Source: Brachyspira hampsonii (lineage in GTDB: Bacteria; Spirochaetota; Brachyspiria; Brachyspirales; Brachyspiraceae). Taken from it: 64,000 nucleotides of DNA. Numbering within the stretch: position 1 is the stretch's first letter; each line of letters opens with the position of its first letter. The translations under genes were made by a program, and so were the position numbers. This document shows positions 1 through 7,189 of this stretch, piece by piece. The notes below the pieces were generated by a model, which saw nothing but the letters and a program-made list of their open reading frames with translations, ran no database searches and was not told where the DNA came from. The DNA is taken from assembly GCF_002214805.1 (NCBI RefSeq), contig NZ_CP019914.1, positions 248,001 to 312,000 on the forward strand. The letters run 5' to 3'.

Positions 1-788
1 TGGCTTAAACGCTTTATTGAAGGTATTGCACTTACATCAAATGTATTTCTAGTATAAGTTTCAAATGTTCTTATACCTCTCTCACATAACACAACATTTT
101 CATTGCCTTGATTGAGTATGTACTCAGCACTCATAAGCCATTCTTCTATAGTATTTGATAAACCTCTTTTTAAGAGTATAGGCTTTTTTAATTTTCCTAC
201 TTCTTTTAAAAGTTCAAAGTTCTGCATGTTTCTTGCCCCAATCTGAATCATATCCACTGTATTATCAAAATCTTCTAAATGCCTTATAGATACAATCTCA
301 CTTACAATAGGTATGCCAACCTCTTCTTTTGCAAGCTTTAATATTTTAAGTCCGTCCAAAGCTAAACCCTGAAATGCATAAGGAGAAGTTCTAGGCTTAA
401 ATGCTCCGCCTCTAAGTATAGAAGCTCCAGAAGACTTTACACTTTTAGCTATATTAATAACCTGCTCTTCACTTTCAACAGAACAAGGTCCTGCAATAAT
501 TACAGGCTTACCTTCTCCTATTTTTACACCGCTTACATCAACTACAGTATCTTCTTTTTTGAACGCCCTATTTGCTCTTTTAAATGGTTCCTGCACTTTT
601 AATACTTTAGATACTCCGGGTAAAGATGAAATTAAATCTCTATCTATCTTTGAAGTATCCCCAACCATACCTATTACTGTGTAGTCTACTCCTACACTTT
701 TATTTATGCCAAGACCTGCATTTTTAAGTCTTTCTATAATGTTATTAATATGTTCTTCTTTGGCATTCGGTTTCATTACCACTATCAT
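1..788 (-). CDS. aroF: DAHP synthase, type I-beta (3' end cut by window)
   Basis: 3-Deoxy-7-phosphoheptulonate synthase condenses phosphoenolpyruvate and erythrose 4-phosphate, the first step of the shikimate pathway. About 262 codons are visible and the C-terminus lies beyond base 1. Residues 1-70 look like the ferredoxin-like regulatory domain of the Thermotoga-type enzyme, which in that family gives feedback control by aromatic amino acids. The barrel starts near residue 95 with GPCSVES (100-106) and LRGGAFKPRTSPY (125-137), both diagnostic. The ATG at 788 follows a good AAGGAG site. Upstream lies a short Tyr/Phe-rich leader reading frame and a hairpin, which suggests regulation by aromatic amino acid supply. 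The name aroF is by family; aroA(G)-type naming would be equally valid. Confidence 0.93.
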   Translation of the reverse strand, partial: MIVVMKPNAKEEHINNIIERLKNAGLGINKSVGVDYTVIGMVGDTSKIDRDLISSLPGVSKVLKVQEPFKRANRAFKKEDTVVDVSGVKIGEGKPVIIAGPCSVESEEQVINIAKSVKSSGASILRGGAFKPRTSPYAFQGLALDGLKILKLAKEEVGIPIVSEIVSIRHLEDFDNTVDMIQIGARNMQNFELLKEVGKLKKPILLKRGLSNTIEEWLMSAEYILNQGNENVVLCERGIRTFETYTRNTFDVSAIPSIKRLS

Positions 789-906
789 AATAAATTCTCC
801 TTAAAAAAATAGTTAATTAAAAATTGATAAACTTAAATATAAAAATTAAGTATTAATAAAAAAGTTTAAATATATAAATTTGTTTTGATTAGAAAAATAG
901 ATACTC

Positions 907-923
907 TGGCGTCTTAAACGCCA
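907..923 (-). promoter_or_regulatory. Leader hairpin, possible attenuator
   Basis: TGGCGT-CTTAA-ACGCCA forms a perfect 6-bp stem with a 5-base loop that contains the leader peptide stop codon. On the aroF transcript it is followed eight bases later by a short U run (complement of 893-897). An alternative pairing exists between ACGCU (complement of 942-946) and GGCGU (complement of 918-922). The gap before the U run makes it a weak intrinsic terminator by the usual rules. Confidence 0.5.
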
Positions 924-985
924 TAATAGAAGAAGTAATAAGCGTAGATGCTTTTGAAATTAATTGAAAATAAATTACCTTTCAT
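914..985 (-). CDS. Aromatic-rich leader peptide upstream of DAHP synthase
   Basis: A 23-codon reading frame (ATG at 985, TAA at 914-916) lies 125 bases upstream of aroF on the same strand. Nine of its 23 residues are Phe or Tyr. Residues 14-21 read YAYYFFYY, seven aromatics in eight positions. The stop codon lies in the loop of a GC-rich hairpin (907-923). The promoter -10 hexamer ends 8 bases before the ATG, so the transcript probably begins at or next to the start codon and carries no Shine-Dalgarno site. The layout resembles amino-acid leader peptides such as pheL or trpL. The match between codon content and the function of the next gene is the main evidence. Confidence 0.72.
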   Translation of the reverse strand: MKGNLFSINFKSIYAYYFFYYGV

Positions 986-993
986 AGTAATAA

Positions 994-1021
994 ATTATAT
1001 ACAAAAAATATAAAAAGTCAA
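994..1021 (-). promoter_or_regulatory. Sigma-70-type promoter of the aroF leader
   Basis: On the minus strand TTGACT (1016-1021) and TATAAT (994-999) are separated by 16 bases. The expected transcription start (about 985-988) coincides with the leader ATG at 985. Confidence 0.65.
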
Positions 1022-1053
1022 GCCTTTATAATTTTTTTACTTTTAATATATAA

Positions 1054-1079
1054 AAGCATCCGCAAAAATACAGATGCTT
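1054..1079 (-). terminator. Terminator after deoD
   Basis: Stem AAGCATC/GATGCTT (1054-1060 and 1073-1079) with a 12-base loop, followed on the minus strand by a T-rich run. It lies 11 bases past the deoD stop codon. Confidence 0.55.
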
Positions 1080-1090
1080 ATTAATTTAAT

Positions 1091-1789
1091 TTATGCCAAA
1101 GATAAAGCAACTTCCATCATATTTGTAAAAGTTTTCTCCCTCTGTTCAGCAGTTGTAGCCTCACCTGTAACAAGAGAATCCGAAATAGTAACCATACAAA
1201 GTGCATTAACCCCAGCATAAGCAGCATTCATATATAAAGCAGCAGCCTCCATCTCAACAGCCAATACTCCCATTTTAGCCCATTTTGGCGTTGCATTATT
1301 AGCTCCGTAAAATACATCAGATGATACTATATTGCCGACATGATAATTAATTTTCATTTCATCAGCTTTTTTTACAGCATTCTTTAAAAGCTCATAACTA
1401 GCTATAGGAGCAAAAGTTCCAGGAAGTTCATACTGAGAAGCATAATTAGAATCAGTACATGCCCCCATTCCTATAACCAAATCGCCTATATGAAGTTTAT
1501 CAGATAAAGCCCCTGCTGTACCAATACGAATCAAATTCTTACAGCCGTAAAAATGAATAAGCTCATAAGAATATATACTGCAGGAAGGCATTCCCATACC
1601 TGTGCCTTGAACAGAAACTTTTTTGCCTTTATAAGTACCAGTAAACCCAAACATATTTCTTATAGAGTTATACTGAACAGCATTTTCTAAAAAATTTTCA
1701 GCTATAAATTTTGCTCTTAGAGGATCTCCCGGTAAAAGTATAGTTTCAGCAATATCGCCTTTATTTGCTCCTATATGAGGTGTAGCCAT
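1091..1789 (-). CDS. deoD: Purine nucleoside phosphorylase, DeoD type
   Basis: Hexameric-type purine nucleoside phosphorylase, 232 residues (E. coli DeoD has 239). It cleaves purine (deoxy)nucleosides with phosphate in the cytosol for purine salvage. Visible family features are H5, the phosphate loop GDP (21-23) with R25 and R44, GTGMGMPS (62-69), R88, the nucleoside-binding VEMEA near 179-182, and the catalytic Asp in TISD (205). The ATG at 1789 follows an AAAGGAG site. It appears monocistronic, with its own terminator just past the stop. The assignment is secure; only the preference for adenosine or guanosine substrates cannot be read. Confidence 0.95.
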   Translation of the reverse strand: MATPHIGANKGDIAETILLPGDPLRAKFIAENFLENAVQYNSIRNMFGFTGTYKGKKVSVQGTGMGMPSCSIYSYELIHFYGCKNLIRIGTAGALSDKLHIGDLVIGMGACTDSNYASQYELPGTFAPIASYELLKNAVKKADEMKINYHVGNIVSSDVFYGANNATPKWAKMGVLAVEMEAAALYMNAAYAGVNALCMVTISDSLVTGEATTAEQREKTFTNMMEVALSLA

Positions 1790-1940
1790 AATATTTTACT
1801 CCTTTATTTTTATATTATTTATTTTTATTATAAATATTAATCTTTTTTATATCAAGCAAATAAATTAAATAATGTTACAACTATAATTTTATTTATTTTT
1901 TTGCAATTATTTTTACATCAGCTTTTTATTAATTTCAAAA

Positions 1941-1969
1941 TTGACTTATAATTTGTTTTATAATATTAT
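1941..1969 (+). promoter_or_regulatory. Putative promoter for the acetyltransferase-msrB pair
   Basis: TTGACT (1941-1946), a 17-base spacer and TATTAT (1964-1969). The position fits the gene starting at 2032. Confidence 0.5.
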
Positions 1970-2031
1970 TTTTATACAATGAAAATAATACAATATAAAA
2001 AATATATGTATAGGAGCTGTTGAATTAATAT

Positions 2032-2604
2032 ATGAAAATAAGGTTAGCAAATATTGAAGATGCTTCTCAAATTCTTTCAATATATTCTCAGTATATTGAT
2101 ACAAATATAACATTTGAATATAAACTACCAACTTTAGAAGAGTTTAAAAATCGTATAAAAAATATTATAGAAAAATATCCTTATTTAGTATGCGAAGACC
2201 ACAGTAAAAAAATAATCGGATATTGTTATGCAAATAAATTTCTTGAAAGAGAAGCATATAATTGGAGCTGTGAACTATCTATATATTTAGATAAAAATAA
2301 TATCAGCAGAGGAATAGGCAAAAAATTATGTTCTATCATTATTGAAATTCTTAAATATCAGGGAATAAAAAATATTTATTCAAAGGTTACAGTGCCGAAT
2401 ACAAAAAGTGATAAACTACATTATTCATTAGGTTTTAATCTGATAGGAAATTATAACAATATAGGATATAAAAATGGCAAATGGCATAGTGTAAGCATAT
2501 TTGAAAAAGAACTTATTTTTGATTATGATAATCCAAAAGATATAATACCAATAAAAGAAATAAATGAAGAAAAAATAATTTCATTTATAGAAAATTACAA
2601 ATAA
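2032..2604 (+). CDS. GNAT N-acetyltransferase, phosphinothricin-acetyltransferase-like
   Basis: Cytosolic GNAT-fold acetyltransferase of 190 residues. The first 165 match the Pat/YwnH group: the FEYKLP stretch near residue 29, the acetyl-CoA loop SRGIGKKL (about 92-99), and a C-terminal LHYSLGF...GKWHSVSIFEK segment. These enzymes acetylate small amines such as methionine sulfoximine or phosphinothricin; the true substrate is unknown. Residues 165-190 are an extra charged tail. The AGGAG site lies about 15 bases from the ATG, longer than usual. msrB follows after 34 bases. A methionine-derivative acetylase next to a methionine sulfoxide reductase is suggestive, but this is inference. Confidence 0.85.
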   Translation: MKIRLANIEDASQILSIYSQYIDTNITFEYKLPTLEEFKNRIKNIIEKYPYLVCEDHSKKIIGYCYANKFLEREAYNWSCELSIYLDKNNISRGIGKKLCSIIIEILKYQGIKNIYSKVTVPNTKSDKLHYSLGFNLIGNYNNIGYKNGKWHSVSIFEKELIFDYDNPKDIIPIKEINEEKIISFIENYK

Positions 2605-2638
2605 ATAATAATACATATAATAATAAGGAGATAGTAGA

Positions 2639-3001
2639 ATGGATAAAAGAGAATTAAATGAAGAAGAAAGAAATGTAATAATTTTTAAAGGTACAGAATA
2701 TCCTTTTACAGGTGAATACAATGACTTTTTTGAGGAAGGTATTTATTGCTGCAAACAATGCGGTGCAGAATTATACCGCTCTAAAGATAAATTTAAATCT
2801 CATTGCGGTTGGCCTAGCTTTGATGATGAAATAGAAGGAGCCGTTAGAAGAACATTAGATGCAGACGGATACAGAATAGAAATAACATGCAATAATTGCG
2901 GAGGACATTTAGGTCATGTATTTACAGGAGAGCATCTTACAGAAAAAAATACAAGACATTGCGTAAATTCTATTTCTCTGATATTCAAACCAAAAAAATA
3001 A
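2639..3001 (+). CDS. msrB: Peptide-methionine (R)-S-oxide reductase
   Basis: MsrB repairs the R epimer of methionine sulfoxide in proteins using thioredoxin. The 120 residues carry the full family set: zinc-binding pairs C38-x2-C41 and C84-x2-C87, the CGWPSF block (56-61), GGHLGHVF (88-95) and the catalytic cysteine in RHCVNS (C108). C56 could serve as recycling cysteine. It is a single-domain form, not fused to MsrA. AAGGAG sits 8 bases before the ATG. It probably shares a transcript with the acetyltransferase and is followed by a clear terminator. Confidence 0.96.
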   Translation: MDKRELNEEERNVIIFKGTEYPFTGEYNDFFEEGIYCCKQCGAELYRSKDKFKSHCGWPSFDDEIEGAVRRTLDADGYRIEITCNNCGGHLGHVFTGEHLTEKNTRHCVNSISLIFKPKK

Positions 3002-3017
3002 TTATTAATTTTAAATA

Positions 3018-3055
3018 AAAAGGACTTATATATTTTTATATAAGCCCTTTTATTA
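3018..3055. terminator. Bidirectional terminator between msrB and the symporter gene
   Basis: Stem 3018-3032 with 3037-3051 (AAAAGG-x-CTTATATA pairing with TATATAAG-x-CCTTTT), flanked by A and T runs on both sides. Confidence 0.75.
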
Positions 3056-3066
3056 TTATTGCTAAT

Positions 3067-3123
3067 AAAAATTGTTCGCTAAAAATGTATAGCAAATGAC
3101 TTTACTATACGCTCACAATTTTT
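3067..3123 (-). terminator. Large imperfect hairpin past the symporter gene
   Basis: Nested inverted repeats AAAAATTGT/ACAATTTTT (3067-3075, 3115-3123) and GTATAG/CTATAC (3087-3092, 3105-3110) lie within 75 bases of the symporter stop. On the minus strand the outer arm ends in a T run. Confidence 0.45.
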
Positions 3124-3139
3124 ATATATTTAAAAATTA

Positions 3140-4543
3140 TTATTTTTTCTTCATAATATTATTGTAATCTTTAAATAATGAAGAAACAACACCGCCTAAA
3201 GCCAAAAGTCCTAAAAGGTTAGGTATAACCATAAGCCCATTAAAAGTATCTGCTAATGACCATACCAAATCAACTTTTAATGCAGAACCTAAAAGTACAA
3301 ATCCAACAACCAATACAGCATAGACTTTTTTAGCTTTTACTCCAAATAAATATTTTATATTCTGCTCCCCAAAAAAATACCAGCCTATTATAGTAGTAAA
3401 TGCAAAGAAAAATAAACATACAGCAACAAATATAACACCGAAATAACCGAATCCCAATCTGAATGCTTCCTGAGGCAGACCTACCCCTTTTAAAATTTCT
3501 GGTATATCAGCTGCAGATGTTAAAGGATATATTTGAGTTTGTAATATATTTGAAGTAAGTATAACCAAAGCAGTTAAAGTTACAACGATAAAAGTATCAA
3601 AGAATACACCTATCATAGCAACCACACCTTGTTCACATGGATGTTTAACTTTAGCTAAAGCATGGGCATGAGGTGTAGAACCCATACCAGCCTCATTAGA
3701 AAATAATCCTCTAGCTACTCCAAAACGCATAGCCTGCTGAACTCCTATTCCTAATCCTCCTCCTATAACTGCCTGAGGATTAAAAGCAGCTGTAAATATT
3801 AATGCTATAGAGCTAGGAAGATTTTTTATATTCATCATAATTATTATTAAAGAACCTATTATATAGAATAAAGCCATTATAGGAACTATTTTTTCAGCAA
3901 ATGATGCTATTCTTCTAAGTCCGCCTATAAATATAAATGCTGCTATTAAAGCACAAAATATACCTACATATATAGGCTTAATTTGAGGAAAAGCATTAAC
4001 AAAAGCTCCGCTTATAGAGTTAGACTGCACCATATTTCCCATAAAACCCAAAGCTAGTATTATAAATATAGCAAACAAAATAGATAAAAATTTACCGAAA
4101 ACTCCTTTATAAGCAGCCTGTATATAATATGCAGGTCCACCTATAATATGACCGTCATCAGTTGTAGTTTTATATTTCTGACCTAAAGAAGCCTCTACAA
4201 ATATAGTAGCCATTCCTAAAAAAGCTGATACCCACATCCAAAATATAGCACCGGGTCCTCCTGATATTAAAGCTGTAGCAGCACCAGCTAAATTACCTGT
4301 ACCAACCTGAGCTGCAATTGCTGTAGCAAGAGACTGAAAAGAACTCATTCCCTCTTTGTCAGCAGCTTTTCCGGCTAAAGAAAGACTTCCGAATGTTCTA
4401 TCCCATCCGTCTTTAAATTTTAAAATCTGCACGAATTTAAATCTTATAGTGAAATAAATTCCGCTTCCGCATAACAAAATTATTAATAAATAATCCCATA
4501 AAAAACTGTTAACCTTCGCTACTATAGATGACACCGTATCCAT
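3140..4543 (-). CDS. Alanine/glycine:cation symporter (AGCS family)
   Basis: Integral membrane transporter of 467 residues with about ten hydrophobic segments, importing alanine or glycine with sodium. Family hallmarks are GTGNLAGAATAL (about 87-98), the GPGAIFWMWVSAFLGM block, the GGGLGIGVQQAMRFGVARG stretch and SNEAGMGSTPHAHA. AGGAG precedes the ATG at 4543. It is transcribed alone. No glycine-riboswitch-like structure is visible upstream. The family is certain; alanine versus glycine preference is not. Confidence 0.93.
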   Translation of the reverse strand: MDTVSSIVAKVNSFLWDYLLIILLCGSGIYFTIRFKFVQILKFKDGWDRTFGSLSLAGKAADKEGMSSFQSLATAIAAQVGTGNLAGAATALISGGPGAIFWMWVSAFLGMATIFVEASLGQKYKTTTDDGHIIGGPAYYIQAAYKGVFGKFLSILFAIFIILALGFMGNMVQSNSISGAFVNAFPQIKPIYVGIFCALIAAFIFIGGLRRIASFAEKIVPIMALFYIIGSLIIIMMNIKNLPSSIALIFTAAFNPQAVIGGGLGIGVQQAMRFGVARGLFSNEAGMGSTPHAHALAKVKHPCEQGVVAMIGVFFDTFIVVTLTALVILTSNILQTQIYPLTSAADIPEILKGVGLPQEAFRLGFGYFGVIFVAVCLFFFAFTTIIGWYFFGEQNIKYLFGVKAKKVYAVLVVGFVLLGSALKVDLVWSLADTFNGLMVIPNLLGLLALGGVVSSLFKDYNNIMKKK

Positions 4544-5247
4544 AATAAACTCCTAAAATTTTATTAATTAAAAATACAAACATATATTATTTAATTTGAT
4601 TACTACAAAAGAACATTATCTTTAATAGTAATTAGTAAAATATTATATCATAAATACTATTTTTTTGATATAGTAAAATTCATATTATAGTTATTAAAAA
4701 ACAATTTTGATAATTATTTATATTAATTCTTAAATACATTCTTTATTATTTTATAATAAGGTTTTCATATTAAGTACATATAAAGTTTACAAATCATGTT
4801 CTTAATGCTGACTATTTTTATTAAGAAAAAACATGGCAAGAGTTTATTAAATTTAGAAATTTGTTTTAACTCCCGCCCATTAAGGTTTTAAATTTTATTC
4901 TGAAATAAATATTTTATTGATTCTCATTACTTCATTAAGAAAAAGCACGCCCGCCCAAGCGTTTATTAAATTTATGACTTTAACAGCACGCGGTGAATAG
5001 ATTTAAGTTTGTTTATAGAAGAATTCTAATTATTGACCGTATTTATTTTTATAGCAAGTTTAACGCGTGTAGAAAATACTAATTGAAAAAAAATATTTAT
5101 AATGTAATATGGATATATGTTTGATTTATTATTAAATAATTTGCTTAAGGTTTCAAGTTCGTTATATGAGTATCAAGCATCAAAAAAAAATTGCCTAAAA
5201 TTTTTTAGTAATAATAATTTTATCTATATCAGTAATAGGATTGTATT
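4544..5247. other. Gene-free stretch with degenerate GC-rich repeats
   Basis: This 700-base region has no credible gene. It holds a degenerate direct repeat: 4820-4855 and 4934-4975 both start ATTAAGAAAAA and end GTTTATTAAATTTA, with different centres. Short GC-rich islands, exceptional for this genome, lie at 4872-4878 (CCCGCCC), 4950-4956 (CCCGCCC) and 4986-4998 (GCACGCGGTGAAT). Promoter elements for the lipoprotein gene lie near its right end. It may be the remains of a dispersed intergenic repeat. Confidence 0.45.
5083..5110 (+). promoter_or_regulatory. Putative promoter of lipoprotein 1
   Basis: TTGAAA (5083-5088), a 16-base spacer and TAATAT (5105-5110), giving a 5' leader of about 130 bases. 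Confidence 0.4.
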
Positions 5248-7023
5248 ATGAAAAAGAATTTTATTAATAAGAAAATGTATTTTTTACTTCTTTTATTGAT
5301 TTTAGTAATAGTATTGATAATGTCATGTAAGAAGGTCAATTTATTAAGCCCCACATATATACCTCCCCCAACAGCATTTCCAAGTAAAGATAATAATAAA
5401 CCAGTAATACCATACTACCCAAATCCAACTCCTGTTCCAACGCCTCCTGAAGAAACAGAAGAGAAGGCAATAGAAATAAAACCCGAAGTAGTGGCAAACG
5501 ATACAGTATTCGGCGGATATGGAAGAAGGTTTAAGTTTAAAAATGACTGGTATGTGTTAGCTACTAATGAATACCAATACAACCACAACACAAAAACACT
5601 TAACCCCACAGGTAAAGGTGCTGTATTAAGAATAGAAAAAGACGGAAAAACAATAACCAAAATACACAGCCTTTCATCAGGCAGCGATTTAGAACAAACA
5701 GAGTATTGGACTAATCTAAATTCAAAAAAATTAATAATAGAAGCGAATAGTGTATCAATACTATCAAAAGCTGAACAAAAATCATATGGCGGTAGTCACT
5801 ATGAACCAAAACTTGCTCAACTAAATTTTGATGGTTTAGTACCTACTAAATATCATTTTGATGTCTATTCAAATTTTACTATAGATTTTACCAGAAGAGA
5901 ATCAGACAGTCTTATAAATTGGGCATACTCAGCAAATATAGAAAAGAAAACTTATAATATTCCGCAGCCTAATAAAGATAATCCTACTGTACAGGGAAGA
6001 TATGGTTTAACAGAGTTTATTTATACGTCACTATTTTATCTTAATGGCAGATTATTTATTTTTGCTGAAGAAACCACTGTGGATATAAATCCTGGAGCGT
6101 ACAGAGATCCTTCAGCCCCTAAATTTAGTCCTGGAATTAGATATTATAGTGTTGATGTAAATAAAGATACTTCAGATAATAATAATTGGGTAAAACATGA
6201 ACTTCCTATGCGCGAAGGAAGAGAACACGTTACATTTCTTCGGTATGATAAAAACAAATTATATTTACAGGAAAATGCCTATACTAATTATTATGAGTAT
6301 AATAAAAATGATAAACGTTGGGAATTTGGTGTCGGAAAGGCTGCAGATGCCGCAAAAATATGGTCAACAGAAGACGGTATAAATTGGAAAGAAGAAAATG
6401 AAGTGCCAGATACAATAATCAATATATATAACTCAATATATTATACAATTCCTACATTATCATACGGATATCCTGACGGTACGCCTTTTGAGCCTTCTTA
6501 TACTGAGTTAAACGGCAAATATTACAGAACCTTTAACAGCACTTATCCTATGCCGCCAATAAAAGAAATTATGGAGACAGTAAACAGATTTGAAACTAAC
6601 TTTACCGTTACAGAAGAGCATATTAAAAAGTCTGGTTATTATCAATTACAAGTCTCTTCAATTCCTCCAGACAAAGCACAGGAATCCGACTGGGTTAATA
6701 TTATGCCTAATAATCAATTAACTTCCGCTATAGGCTGGGAAAGCGGCGGTGCTGATTTATTTACTTTCAATAACAAAATAGTTCGTTTAGTGGATTATGA
6801 TAGGGAATTTAAATTAAACACTCAATATGAAACTGCTTTGAATCTAGCAGAGAAATATTACAGCTTACTTTTAAACTCTGCTATATCAGACTTCAAAAAT
6901 TATAATTATTATTTCTTATATTATAAAGCTATGGCTGATATGTTAAAAATAATTAAAGACAAGGGCAGCGATTATTTCCGTCCTGATGATGCAGTTACGC
7001 ATTATACTTTTGAGATTAATTGA
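5248..7023 (+). CDS. Lipoprotein of unknown function, paralogue 1, beta-propeller-like
   Basis: 591 residues. A long hydrophobic signal ends in the lipobox LIMSC (C27), so it is probably a membrane-anchored lipoprotein. A proline-rich tether (about 37-70) follows, then a large domain with repeated motifs such as SDSLINWA and STEDGINW. These resemble the Asp-box and S-x-D-L-x-x-W signatures of sialidase or GH43-type beta-propellers. The C-terminal 190 residues are the best conserved part with the next gene. A weak AGGAT ribosome site precedes the ATG. A terminator follows, so it is transcribed apart from its paralogue. I do not recognise a named family; the propeller fold is inference. Confidence 0.75.
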   Translation: MKKNFINKKMYFLLLLLILVIVLIMSCKKVNLLSPTYIPPPTAFPSKDNNKPVIPYYPNPTPVPTPPEETEEKAIEIKPEVVANDTVFGGYGRRFKFKNDWYVLATNEYQYNHNTKTLNPTGKGAVLRIEKDGKTITKIHSLSSGSDLEQTEYWTNLNSKKLIIEANSVSILSKAEQKSYGGSHYEPKLAQLNFDGLVPTKYHFDVYSNFTIDFTRRESDSLINWAYSANIEKKTYNIPQPNKDNPTVQGRYGLTEFIYTSLFYLNGRLFIFAEETTVDINPGAYRDPSAPKFSPGIRYYSVDVNKDTSDNNNWVKHELPMREGREHVTFLRYDKNKLYLQENAYTNYYEYNKNDKRWEFGVGKAADAAKIWSTEDGINWKEENEVPDTIINIYNSIYYTIPTLSYGYPDGTPFEPSYTELNGKYYRTFNSTYPMPPIKEIMETVNRFETNFTVTEEHIKKSGYYQLQVSSIPPDKAQESDWVNIMPNNQLTSAIGWESGGADLFTFNNKIVRLVDYDREFKLNTQYETALNLAEKYYSLLLNSAISDFKNYNYYFLYYKAMADMLKIIKDKGSDYFRPDDAVTHYTFEIN

Positions 7024-7034
7024 TATTATAAAAA

Positions 7035-7088
7035 TAAGGCTTCTCTCTTCTATAATAAAACTATAAAAGAGAAAAGTCTTAATTTTTT
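7035..7088 (+). terminator. Terminator between the two lipoprotein genes
   Basis: Long stem pairing AAGGCTT and TCTCTT (from 7036) with AAGAGA and AAGTCTT (to 7080), followed by six T residues (7083-7088). Confidence 0.75.
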
Positions 7089-7105
7089 ATAGTAATATTT
7101 TTTTA

Positions 7106-7133
7106 TTGAAATATATTATTTATATTGTACAAT
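7106..7133 (+). promoter_or_regulatory. Putative promoter of lipoprotein 2
   Basis: TTGAAA (7106-7111), a 16-base spacer and TACAAT (7128-7133), just past the preceding terminator. Confidence 0.5.
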
Positions 7134-7189
7134 ATTAATATAAATATTTAACTATCTGTTGTTATATATTTATATTAAGGATTTTTATT

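Noticed and set aside
914-925. GG-N10-GC spacing in the aroF leader read as a second sigma-54 promoter
   Set aside because: The spacing arises from the GC-rich hairpin. The -12 side lacks TTGC, and a consensus sigma-70 promoter is already present upstream.
4544-4800. Glycine riboswitch before the AGCS symporter
   Set aside because: The upstream sequence is almost pure A and T, without the conserved GGAGA-type core or paired aptamers.
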